Assembly (NCBI GenBank): GCA_046598395.1
Contig: JBKJIQ010000020.1
Span: 1 to 51,113, forward strand
Direction: 5' to 3'
DNA length: 51,113 nt
From: JAENVU01 sp046598395
GTDB lineage: Bacteria > Actinomycetota > Acidimicrobiia > IMCC26256 > JAENVU01
The notes under the pieces were generated by a model, which was not told the origin of the DNA, made no database searches, and saw only the letters and a list, made by a program, of their open reading frames with translations. Made by a program: the position numbers and the translations under genes. How positions within the stretch are numbered: the first letter of the stretch is position 1; every line of letters begins with the position of its first letter. Below, piece after piece: positions 32,775-40,256 of this stretch.

Positions 32775-33056
32775 TCAGATACTCCAGCCCGCGGCTTTTC
32801 GTTCCTTGCAGGTGGGACAGACCGGATACGCCTTCGGGTCACGCGTGGGAACCCACTTCTTTCCGCAGAGCGCCACGATCGCCTCCCCCGTCACGTACGC
32901 ACGGGTGACGTCGGCCTTGCGGGCGTAGTGCGAGAACCGATCGTGATCACCGTCGTCGGTGACCGGACGGCTGGGCGACTCGACCGGAGCCTCGGCCGGG
33001 GCAATGGTTGGAGCGATCGTGGGCGCGATGGTGGGAGAGGTGATGGTGTCGGACAC
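32775..33056 (-). CDS. DUF3039 family small zinc-ribbon-like protein
   Basis: A 93-residue protein. The conserved core HDRFSHYARKADVTRAYVTGEAIVALCGKKWVP leads to DPKAYPVCPTCKE. Cys64, Cys80 and Cys83 with a His are likely zinc ligands. The N-terminus is a TIAPTIAPTIAP tract from 12-bp tandem units. DUF3039 is widespread in actinobacteria with no known function. The GTG start has TAGCCT 6 nt upstream. Confidence 0.85.
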   Translation of the reverse strand: MSDTITSPTIAPTIAPTIAPAEAPVESPSRPVTDDGDHDRFSHYARKADVTRAYVTGEAIVALCGKKWVPTRDPKAYPVCPTCKERKAAGWSI

Positions 33057-33062
33057 AGGCGG

Positions 33063-33068
33063 AGGCTA
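33063..33068 (-). promoter_or_regulatory. -10 box for leaderless DUF3039 gene
   Basis: TAGCCT on the minus strand ends 6 nt before GTG 33056. Confidence 0.5.
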
Positions 33069-33073
33069 TCCGG

Positions 33074-33481
33074 CTAGCCAACGAGTTGGTCGGGGTAGAC
33101 GATGTCGATCTCCTCGATCGCCGTTGCATCAAAGTCGCGGCGATTGTTCGTGATGAAACGGTCGGTGCCAGCCATGATCGCGGTCGCGAGATGCGTGGCG
33201 TCCAACCCCTTCAGTCTGTAGGCCACCCCGACGGTGACCGCGAGATCCACGACTGCGAGGTCGACGGGTTGGAGATCCAGCCGGCCCAAGAGCACCAAGA
33301 GCGCATCCCGTTCGGAGGTGTCGTGAGTACGGGTTGGCTTGATCAATAACTCGGCGATGAGCAGCACGGAGCCAACTCCGGCAACACCACCCGAGGCCTG
33401 GTCGAACAGGTCGATGATGCCATCCCCGAGCTGATCGCCGCGCGCGGCATAGATCAACACATCAGCATCAAATGCGTCCAC
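33074..33481 (-). CDS. PIN-domain toxin (VapC-like) paired with a Phd-type antitoxin
   Basis: A 135-residue PIN protein. FDADVLIYA gives Asp5 at the usual first metal position, Glu44 lies in LLIAELL, Asp94 in GLDATHLATA and Asp107 in GTDRFITNNRRDF. The set is complete. GTG 33481 follows the antitoxin stop by 3 nt. The second residue block is close to the VapC branch with ATH-x-x-TAI. Confidence 0.85.
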   Translation of the reverse strand: MDAFDADVLIYAARGDQLGDGIIDLFDQASGGVAGVGSVLLIAELLIKPTRTHDTSERDALLVLLGRLDLQPVDLAVVDLAVTVGVAYRLKGLDATHLATAIMAGTDRFITNNRRDFDATAIEEIDIVYPDQLVG

Positions 33482-33484
33482 CGA

Positions 33485-33772
33485 TCAGCTTGCGTCGCGG
33501 TCGGCCCGAAGCTCGGCGATCCGCTGGTCCGTCACCGCGGGGTCCAAGCGAACGGACGGCAACGCCAGATGGCGGGCCGCTTCCATCTCAGCGCGCAATG
33601 CGGTGGCCTCCTCTTGGAGCTTGAATGTCCTGCGCATCCGGGCGCGATCAGGGCGAATCACCACCGCGACCACCTCGCCGTGGCGCGTGAGTGCGACCTC
33701 AGCGCCTTCCTGCACCCGATCGAGGATCGCGGGAAGCGCGGCGCGAGCTTCGGTAACCGTCCAGGTGTCCAT
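33485..33772 (-). CDS. Phd/YefM-family antitoxin
   Basis: A 95-residue protein. WTVTEARAALPAILDRVQEGAEVALTRHGEVVAVVI is the Phd/YefM DNA-binding fold, with the typical TRHG turn. The C-terminal half (LQEEATALRAEMEAARHL...) is a long helix for toxin binding. ATG 33772 is preferred over the GTG one codon earlier because TACACT ends 6 nt upstream. The region upstream carries three phased TGTACA-like hexamers. Confidence 0.85.
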   Translation of the reverse strand: MDTWTVTEARAALPAILDRVQEGAEVALTRHGEVVAVVIRPDRARMRRTFKLQEEATALRAEMEAARHLALPSVRLDPAVTDQRIAELRADRDAS

Positions 33773-33778
33773 CACGAA

Positions 33779-33806
33779 AGTGTACAGGACCGTACAGAGA
33801 TGTACA
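33779..33806 (-). promoter_or_regulatory. Promoter and phased operator of the Phd/PIN module
   Basis: The -10 TACACT (33784-33779, minus strand) overlaps the first of three hexamers: TGTACA 33781-33786, CGTACA 33791-33796 and TGTACA 33801-33806. They are spaced exactly 10 bp, one helical turn. TGTACA is itself a palindrome and Phd-type antitoxins bind such boxes. Confidence 0.6.
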
Positions 33807-33833
33807 GAGACAGGTCAACTGGGGATCACAGCC

Positions 33834-34508
33834 TCAGCCGGGCAGCGCGAGGACCCAGTCGACGGCCGCCGTGGCCACGTCGGCGAGAACGCCATCGACG
33901 GTCAGCCCACTCGACTTCAGCGGCTTGAAGCCGTGGTCACCGGTGTCGATCCAATGAAAGGTGCGCGCACCCTTCAGCTTCCGCGCCGCCTTGGTGAGCG
34001 CGTCCTTCGACGCGAGCGAGTCCTTCGTACCGCTCACGAACAAGATCGGCATCGCGAGCCGCGGGAAGTGGGCGCTGCGTTCCTTCTCGGGCTTGCCCGC
34101 TGCGTGTAACGGATATCCGAGGAGCAGCAGACCAAGGCACGGAACCGGATCCCCCACATCTTTGGGCATCCCGCCCGCGGCAATCATCGACATGTATCGA
34201 CCGCCCATCGACCGCCCACCGAGCACCAGTCGTTCGGGTGGGAGCTTCGTGCGCCGTGCGAGTTCCGCGGCCGCGCAACGCGTCGCGCCGAACAGCATCG
34301 CGGGCGGGTTCGGCGCCTTCTTGCCCGCGCTGCGATAGGGGTACTGAAACCGGAGACTCGGGATGCCGGCTTCGCTGAGCGCATCAGTCACGCTCGTGAG
34401 GGTGGCCGCATGCATATCGGCTCCCGCACCGTGCGCGAGCACCACCGCGCGGTCGGTGACCTTCACGACTCCGCGCTTGGCGCCCTGGTACGCGTACTCG
34501 AGCTTCAT
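33834..34508 (-). CDS. Alpha/beta hydrolase of the Tex30/KANL3-like group
   Basis: A 224-residue protein. VVLAHGAGADMH (22-33) is the oxyanion loop and LGGRSMGGRYMSM carries nucleophile Ser100. FVSGTKDSLAS supplies the Asp and WIDTGDHGF the His. This pattern is shared with small dienelactone-hydrolase-like proteins of the Tex30 branch. Substrate unknown. The ATG at 34508 overlaps the stop of the S9 peptidase by 4 nt; nine further upstream residues in the frame fall inside that gene. Confidence 0.8.
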   Translation of the reverse strand: MKLEYAYQGAKRGVVKVTDRAVVLAHGAGADMHAATLTSVTDALSEAGIPSLRFQYPYRSAGKKAPNPPAMLFGATRCAAAELARRTKLPPERLVLGGRSMGGRYMSMIAAGGMPKDVGDPVPCLGLLLLGYPLHAAGKPEKERSAHFPRLAMPILFVSGTKDSLASKDALTKAARKLKGARTFHWIDTGDHGFKPLKSSGLTVDGVLADVATAAVDWVLALPG

Positions 34509-36331
34509 TGCTCCGCCCCCACGTTGATGACCCACCGCTCGAGGAACGCCAGCGTCCGTTCCAACTCGTCTTGCACGGTTTCGATCTTGGACCAGCCGTG
34601 ACCCTCACCGGCGTAGACATGATGGTCGACGTGTCCGCCCGCGGCGCGCACCGCGTCGACGAGGAGCTGTGCTTGTTGGGGCGGCACCACGTTGTCGTCG
34701 TCGCCTTGCAGCACGAGGATCGGCACGGTCATTCGCGCGGCGTAGGTCACGGGAGATTGCGAACGAAACCGGTGGGCGTCGTGCGGTAACACTCCGACCA
34801 ACTCGTCGAGGTATCCCGACTCGAACCGATGCGTGGTGGCCGCGAGGTCAGCGAGGTCGGTGACGCCGTACGCGGAGACCACCGCACGCACGAGGTCCGG
34901 ATACTTTGCACCCACCAGCAGCGCGGTCAGCCCACCCGCGCTGCCACCGGCGATGGCGACTCGCATCGGATCGCACCACCCCTTGGCCCCCGCCGCCCGG
35001 ATCCCCGCCGCCACATCTTCCACGTCGTCGAGGCCCCATGAACCCTGCAAACCCTGCACGAATGACCGCCCGTAGCCCGTGGAGCCTCGGTAGTTCGGCC
35101 GCAACACCGCCCACCCGCGATTCGTGAAGTAGCGCAGCCAACCGTCCCACGCCACGGTCGCTTGGCCGGTTGGTCCACCGTGGACGTCCACCAGCATGGG
35201 CGGCAACCCACCATGCGGCGGTTGGTTGTCGGGTGGATACAACAACCCGTGCACGGTGACGGCGTCGCGTTCCCAGACGACCGGTGTCGGCTCGCACGCT
35301 CCGAGTTCGATCCCCGCTGGTGCGCCGCGCGCGACCACGCGGCGCGCACTCGTCGCTGGGTCGCACACCGCAATTTGCGGTGGCGTCTTCGCACCCGACC
35401 GCACCGCGACGATTCCCGGCGTTCCCCAATCGATTCCATGGTGCCAACCCTTCACGATCTCGGTCACGACCCCATCGAGGGTCACCGTGATCAGCTGCGC
35501 GAAGCCGTTCTCGTTGCGACACAACGCGATCGCACCCGAATCCGGCGACCACGCGAACGATCGTTGACCGGGACCCCACGCCGGCTCCGCGTGGTCGTGG
35601 GCCTCCGACAACAGTGGGCGACCCGCCGATCCGTCGGCGTTCGCAACGTACACATTCCAGAATCCGGACTCGTCCGAGACGTAGGCGAGCCGCGCGCCGT
35701 CCGGTGAGAACCGCGGCTGGCCCACCGAGATGCCGGTACCGCCGGCGACCACGCGCGGGATGCCACCGTTGCGATCAGCAACCACGATGCGCGAGCTGGT
35801 CCATGACATCGCACTCAGATCCCACTCATGCCACGCGACCCAGCGACCGTCACCCGACACTGCGGGGTCCCAGGCGAAGTCGGCGGAGGACCAACGACGG
35901 CCCGCGGGCACGCCACCGGCCAAGACCGCGGCGGGCACCTCCACCACATCGAGCGCAACGTCGCGCTGCGACGCGAACAACAATCCATCCGACCACGCGA
36001 CAGGGGCCGCGGCCTCACCGTCGTGGGCAATCACCACTCCCGCGCCGCCGTTCACCCCGATCACGGCAACGGATCCTTCGGCGGTCACCACCGCGAGCCG
36101 AGAACCGTCGACCCAACACCAGGCCCCGCCCCGGTAGGCGCCCACCCGCCCCAGCGCGTGTTCCGCCGTCACCACCACGGGCGGACCGGTTCCGTCGCCG
36201 GCCATCACGACGAGGCCACTCCGACCGTCGATCGATTCCAGCCAGCCCAACCAGGCCCCATCCGGCGACCAGCGGGGCTCTGCCACCGCCTTCGTTCGGG
36301 CAATGGCACGTGACGAAAGTCTCGATTCCAT
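34505..36331 (-). CDS. S9-family prolyl-oligopeptidase-like serine peptidase
   Basis: A 608-residue protein with no signal peptide. Residues about 15-350 are beta-propeller repeats of the TolB/DPP type (RWSPDGAWLGWL, RFSPDGARLAYVSDESG, AWSPDSGAIAL). The catalytic alpha/beta domain has Ser464 in GGSAGGLTA, an Asp near 545 in GDDDNVVP and His578 in GEGHGW. VDVHGGPTGQA is the oxyanion motif. It likely cleaves oligopeptides in the cytoplasm. A leaderless -10 lies 7 nt before the ATG. Confidence 0.88.
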   Translation of the reverse strand: MESRLSSRAIARTKAVAEPRWSPDGAWLGWLESIDGRSGLVVMAGDGTGPPVVVTAEHALGRVGAYRGGAWCWVDGSRLAVVTAEGSVAVIGVNGGAGVVIAHDGEAAAPVAWSDGLLFASQRDVALDVVEVPAAVLAGGVPAGRRWSSADFAWDPAVSGDGRWVAWHEWDLSAMSWTSSRIVVADRNGGIPRVVAGGTGISVGQPRFSPDGARLAYVSDESGFWNVYVANADGSAGRPLLSEAHDHAEPAWGPGQRSFAWSPDSGAIALCRNENGFAQLITVTLDGVVTEIVKGWHHGIDWGTPGIVAVRSGAKTPPQIAVCDPATSARRVVARGAPAGIELGACEPTPVVWERDAVTVHGLLYPPDNQPPHGGLPPMLVDVHGGPTGQATVAWDGWLRYFTNRGWAVLRPNYRGSTGYGRSFVQGLQGSWGLDDVEDVAAGIRAAGAKGWCDPMRVAIAGGSAGGLTALLVGAKYPDLVRAVVSAYGVTDLADLAATTHRFESGYLDELVGVLPHDAHRFRSQSPVTYAARMTVPILVLQGDDDNVVPPQQAQLLVDAVRAAGGHVDHHVYAGEGHGWSKIETVQDELERTLAFLERWVINVGAEQ

Positions 36332-36338
36332 AAGGCGG

Positions 36339-36344
36339 AAGCTA
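36339..36344 (-). promoter_or_regulatory. -10 box for leaderless S9 peptidase
   Basis: TAGCTT on the minus strand ends 7 nt before ATG 36331. The divergent GT4 gene has TAGGCT at 36373-36378, 10 nt before its ATG. Confidence 0.5.
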
Positions 36345-36388
36345 CGCCAGGACGGATCGGCAAGGCCTCATCTAGGCTGCCCTCTCTC

Positions 36389-37723
36389 ATGGTGACCTCC
36401 CCCCGACTCCCCGAGTCGCTCCGCGTCGCCTGGCTGATCTACCGGGGCAACCCCCACTGTGGCGGTCAAGGCGTCTATACGAAATACATCGCCCGCGAAG
36501 CCATTGCGCTTGGCCACCATGTGGAGGTCCTCTCCGGACCCCCCTACCCGGAGCTCGACGATCCCCAGGGACTCATCAAGATTCCGAGCCTCGATCTCTA
36601 CCCCACCGGTAATCCCTTCCGCGTTCCGTGGCCGTGGGAGTTTCGCGATGCGATCGACCTCGGCGAGTTCGGTCTCATGTGTACCGGCGTGTTCCCCGAA
36701 CCGTGGGCGTTCACGCTGCGGGCGCGCAAGTGGCTCCAAGCCCACCGCGCCGATTTCGACCTCGTGCACGACAACCAGTCGTTCGGCTCCGGGCTCGCCG
36801 GGATCATGAACGACGGTTGGCCCGTCTGCGCCACACTGCATCACCCCATCACGGTCGACCGCGATCTCGAACTTGCGCACGCGAAGAACGCGTTCCAACG
36901 TTTCAATCTCCGACGGTGGTACGCGTTCCTCGACATGCAGATGAAGGTCGCACGCCAAGTGCCACGGCTCGTCACCGTGAGCGAGAACTCACGCAAAGAC
37001 ATCATCACGCAAATGGGTATGCGCGACGAGCAGTTGCGCATCGTGCCGGTCGGCGTTGATCAAGACGTGTTCCGTCCCCTCCCGCACGTGGCCCGCGTCC
37101 CTGGTCGGTTGTTGGTGACCACATCTTCGGACCAACCCCTCAAGGGACTTGTACCGCTCTTGGAAGCGGTCGCGAAGGTCCGCACCGAACGCGACCACGT
37201 GCATCTCGTGGTGATCGGCAAGCCGAAGGACGGCTCGAAGATCCCCGCGCTGCTCGAGAAGCTCGGGCTGCGCGCGCACGTGGAGTTCGTCTCCGGCGTG
37301 TCCACCGAGCGCATCGTGGAGCTGTACGCCGAGTGCGAAATGGCAGTCGTCCCGTCGTTGTACGAAGGTTTCTCGTTGCCGGCGATCGAAGCGATGAGCG
37401 CGGCCGCGCCGCTCGTGACCACCACCGGTGGCGCGCTACCGGAAGTGACCGGCCCGTCGGGTGGTGCCGCCCTCACGGTGCCGCCGAACGATCCGGGCGC
37501 ACTGGCCACCGCGATCGTCACCATGCTCGATGACCCCGAACTTCGGACCCGGATCGGCGCAGCCGGTCGGGCGCGGATTCTCGACCGGTTCACGTGGCGC
37601 AAGACCGCGATCGGCATGATCGAGAACTGGTACGAGACGTTGGAGATGCACCAGGCCGCGAACGCGGTTCCGGCCCCCCGAAGTGGCCCACCCGTGTGGA
37701 CCTCGACCACGTCAGGTACGTAA
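36389..37723 (+). CDS. Family 4 glycosyltransferase (GT-B)
   Basis: A 444-residue retaining glycosyltransferase. NPHCGGQGVYTKYIAREA (21-38) is the glycine-rich acceptor loop, and VTVSENSRKDI is the mid-protein motif. The donor site is PSLYEGFSLPAIEAMSAAAPLVTT, with the EGFSLPxxE signature for the nucleotide sugar. A C-terminal tail of about 30 residues is low-complexity. No membrane helix. It starts a four-gene group with two methyltransferases and an alpha-toroid protein; the next gene begins 3 nt after its stop. Confidence 0.85.
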   Translation: MVTSPRLPESLRVAWLIYRGNPHCGGQGVYTKYIAREAIALGHHVEVLSGPPYPELDDPQGLIKIPSLDLYPTGNPFRVPWPWEFRDAIDLGEFGLMCTGVFPEPWAFTLRARKWLQAHRADFDLVHDNQSFGSGLAGIMNDGWPVCATLHHPITVDRDLELAHAKNAFQRFNLRRWYAFLDMQMKVARQVPRLVTVSENSRKDIITQMGMRDEQLRIVPVGVDQDVFRPLPHVARVPGRLLVTTSSDQPLKGLVPLLEAVAKVRTERDHVHLVVIGKPKDGSKIPALLEKLGLRAHVEFVSGVSTERIVELYAECEMAVVPSLYEGFSLPAIEAMSAAAPLVTTTGGALPEVTGPSGGAALTVPPNDPGALATAIVTMLDDPELRTRIGAAGRARILDRFTWRKTAIGMIENWYETLEMHQAANAVPAPRSGPPVWTSTTSGT

Positions 37724-37726
37724 CGA

Positions 37727-38443
37727 ATGCTCACCGTTGACTTCGATCGGTTGCAATTACGCCCCGGTGACCGCCTCCTCGACATGGGGTGCGGCGGAGG
37801 CCGCCACGCATTCGCCGCAATGAAGCGGGGCGCGTCGGTCATTGCGCTCGACTACTCCGAGGCCGACCTCAAGGACGTGCGCGCCACCGTCGCGGCGATG
37901 CACGAGGCGGGCGAGGTCCCTACCACGCAACCGTGGATCGGCATCAACGGCGATGCACTCCGACTCCCACTGCCGAACAACTCCGTCGACCGCATCGTGT
38001 GCTCCGAAGTCCTCGAACACATCTGGGATTACCGCGGCGCAATCGCGGAACTGGTTCGCGTCTTGAAGCCCGGTGGACGGATGGCGGTCACGGTCCCAAC
38101 CCGTTGGCCCGAGCGCATCAACTGGGCGCTCGATTACGAGTACCACGATCAGCCCGGCGCGCACGTCCGGATCTTTCGTCAGCATGAGCTGGAACAGGAC
38201 CTCGAAGCGGCCGGCGTGTGGCTCCGCGGTTCGCATCACGCGCATGGTCTTCACACGCCCTATTGGTGGATCCGTTGCGCCGGTGGCGTGAACCAACCCG
38301 ACCGGAAGATCGCGAAGCGCTATCACGACATGCTTGTGTGGCAACTCATGAAGAACCCGAAGTGGCTCGCATCGGTTGACCGGGCCATCAACCCGATCAT
38401 GGGCAAGAGCCTCGTGATCTACACGCAGAAGGTGACGTCATGA
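37727..38443 (+). CDS. Class I SAM-dependent methyltransferase
   Basis: A 238-residue protein. LLDMGCGGGRHAFA (17-30) is SAM motif I, VIALDYSEADL motif II with the ribose-binding Asp, and NGDALRLPLPNNSVDRIVCSEVLEHI covers motifs III/IV. LKPGGRMAVTVP is the post-motif strand. Acceptor unknown. It is translationally linked to both neighbours (3-nt gap before, 4-nt overlap after), implying one complex or pathway. The C-terminal region (PYWWIRCAGG) is outside the standard fold. Confidence 0.85.
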   Translation: MLTVDFDRLQLRPGDRLLDMGCGGGRHAFAAMKRGASVIALDYSEADLKDVRATVAAMHEAGEVPTTQPWIGINGDALRLPLPNNSVDRIVCSEVLEHIWDYRGAIAELVRVLKPGGRMAVTVPTRWPERINWALDYEYHDQPGAHVRIFRQHELEQDLEAAGVWLRGSHHAHGLHTPYWWIRCAGGVNQPDRKIAKRYHDMLVWQLMKNPKWLASVDRAINPIMGKSLVIYTQKVTS

Positions 38444-39519
38444 CGGTTGAGGGCGTGTTCGACGCCGCGCAACTTCAGGCGACCGTCGAGGCAATCGCGT
38501 CGGTGCAAACCGCTGATGGCAACATTGCCTGGACCCCCGGCACCAAGACCGACCCCTGGAACTTGGTCGAGGCCGCAATGGCACTCGATGTTGGCGGTCT
38601 CCATGCCAATGCCGAGCGGGCCTACGGCTGGCTGCGCTCGATGCAACGGCCCGACGGTGGGTGGCACTCGTACTACGTCGGCAACGACATCAGTGACCCC
38701 ACGCTCGACACCAACGTTGCGTGCTACATCGCCACCGGCGTGTGGCACCACTACCTCTCGACCGGCGACACCGCTTTCCTGCGCGACTACTGGCCCGTGG
38801 TCGAGCGCACCATCGATTACGCACTGGAATATCAAACCGAGACCGGCGAAATCGCGTGGCGCGCCGACATCCCTGCCGACGGTGCGCTTCTCACGGGATC
38901 CTCGAGCATTCATCACAGTCTCCAATGCGCGATCGCGATCGCCGATCGGCTCGGTCACGACCGGCCGGATTGGGAACTCTCGGTGGGCGCGCTCGCCATC
39001 GCGATCGCGCATCGACCCGACCGTTTCCTCGACAAGTCCCGGTGGGCGATGGACTGGTACTACCCGATCCTCGGTGGCGTGTTGCGCGGCCAAGCGGCGC
39101 AGGCGCGCGTCGCGGCGTTCTGGGACAACTTCGTGGTCCCCGGTCGCGGAGTGCGGTGCGTCTCGGATCAGCCGTGGGTGACTGCAGCGGAGACGTGTGA
39201 ACTAGTCATGGCCCTCGACGCGATCGGTGAGACCGACCGCGCCCACGATCTGTTCCGGTCGGTGCAGTTCCTGCGTCACGCGGACGGCTCGTACTGGTGT
39301 GGCATGAACTTCGAGGGCGGCCGCTACGACGAGCCCGGCGAGTACTTCACCGCGGATCAACCCACGTGGAACTCGGCCGCAGTGGTGTTGGCCGCGCACG
39401 CACTGGGCGGCGACGGTCCCACCGCGGGCCTGTTCCGCGGCGAAGGCCTCCCCGTCGGGCTCTCGGCCGAAGAGCTCCTCGCCGCCGGCGTGGAGATCGA
39501 GCGCGAACGCGCCTCATAG
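38440..39519 (+). CDS. Alpha/alpha-toroid protein (prenyltransferase / squalene-cyclase-like)
   Basis: A 359-residue helical-repeat protein. WLRSMQRPDGGWHSYYVG (48-65) resembles the QW motif of terpene cyclases. Later repeats contain SSIHHSLQCAIAIADRL, WVTAAETCELVMALDAIG and FLRHADGSYWCGMNFEGG. Such (alpha/alpha)6 toroids occur in terpene cyclases and also in six-hairpin glycosidases, and the aromatic and acidic residues do not decide between them. No DxDD cyclase motif is visible. ATGA overlap with the methyltransferase. Confidence 0.65.
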   Translation: MTVEGVFDAAQLQATVEAIASVQTADGNIAWTPGTKTDPWNLVEAAMALDVGGLHANAERAYGWLRSMQRPDGGWHSYYVGNDISDPTLDTNVACYIATGVWHHYLSTGDTAFLRDYWPVVERTIDYALEYQTETGEIAWRADIPADGALLTGSSSIHHSLQCAIAIADRLGHDRPDWELSVGALAIAIAHRPDRFLDKSRWAMDWYYPILGGVLRGQAAQARVAAFWDNFVVPGRGVRCVSDQPWVTAAETCELVMALDAIGETDRAHDLFRSVQFLRHADGSYWCGMNFEGGRYDEPGEYFTADQPTWNSAAVVLAAHALGGDGPTAGLFRGEGLPVGLSAEELLAAGVEIERERAS

Positions 39520-39563
39520 CGCTCCGCCTGCTATCAGCGCGGGTCAGGCGAACGCCCTCGACC

Positions 39564-39613
39564 CGTTCATTGTCCGTATTCCCTTTGCTCGAAGGTCAAC
39601 CGCACAATGAACG
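39564..39613. repeat. Palindromic intergenic element, copy 2
   Basis: The 10-bp arms CGTTCATTGT (39564-39573) and complement (39604-39613) enclose 30 nt, the same geometry as the element at 22946-22997. The nine inner arm bases and the next 11 loop bases are identical between copies. The outermost pair is C-G here and T-A there, a compensated change. It again lies between two convergent genes. Confidence 0.8.
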
Positions 39614-39638
39614 TCGGAATCTGGCGGGCACGGCGGCG

Positions 39639-40253
39639 CTATCGGCGCAGGGTGCGGAGTGAGCCGACGGTCAAGACTGGGGTAAAGCCCTCGGCTAGGG
39701 CGCGTTGCCACACGTGGAATGGGGCTTGGCCGCCCGCGTCGGGATCTTCGAAGACATCGTGGATCGCGAGCACCCCGCCGGGCATCACATGGTGCGCCCA
39801 GGTCGTGTAATCCGCCATCGCAACGGCTTCCGCGTGGCCACCGTCGATGAAGAGGAAACCGAGCGGAGTGGTCCAGTAACGGCCGACGGTGGGTGAGTCG
39901 CCCAGGATGCCCACCACCGCCGATTCCAAACCCGCGGCTTCGATCGTGCGCCGGAAGTAGGGCAGCGTGTCCATCCGGCCGGTGCGAACATCGACGACGT
40001 CGGTGTCGTGGTGTTCCCATCCGGCCTGATTCTCTTCCGAGCCGTGGTGATGGTCGATGGTGAACAGCACCGTCTCGCACTGCCGAGCCGCGGCACCGAG
40101 ATAGACGCCCGACTTCCCGCAGTAGGAACCGATCTCCAACAGCGGACCGACGCGGCCACCATCCAATCCCGCGTCGTGCAACGCGAGGCCCTCGTCATCG
40201 GGCATGAACCCCTTTGCGGCGCGCGCCACTGCCAGTTCGAGTTCGGTCATCAT
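39639..40253 (-). CDS. Class I SAM-dependent methyltransferase (Methyltransf_24 type)
   Basis: A 204-residue protein. LLEIGSYCGKSGVYLGAAAR (38-57) is a SAM-binding loop of the type seen in MT24 and cephalosporin-hydroxylase-like proteins. LFTIDHHHGSEENQ carries the acidic ribose contact, LGFLFIDGGHAEAVAMAD the metal-site region, and VMPGGVLAIHDVFEDP the C-terminal strand. It points toward the GT4/MT/toroid genes and ends 119 nt from them. I recall such a protein accompanying that trio in other actinobacteria. It starts 3 nt after the acyl-CoA mutase stop. Confidence 0.8.
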   Translation of the reverse strand: MMTELELAVARAAKGFMPDDEGLALHDAGLDGGRVGPLLEIGSYCGKSGVYLGAAARQCETVLFTIDHHHGSEENQAGWEHHDTDVVDVRTGRMDTLPYFRRTIEAAGLESAVVGILGDSPTVGRYWTTPLGFLFIDGGHAEAVAMADYTTWAHHVMPGGVLAIHDVFEDPDAGGQAPFHVWQRALAEGFTPVLTVGSLRTLRR

Positions 40254-40256
40254 CAG

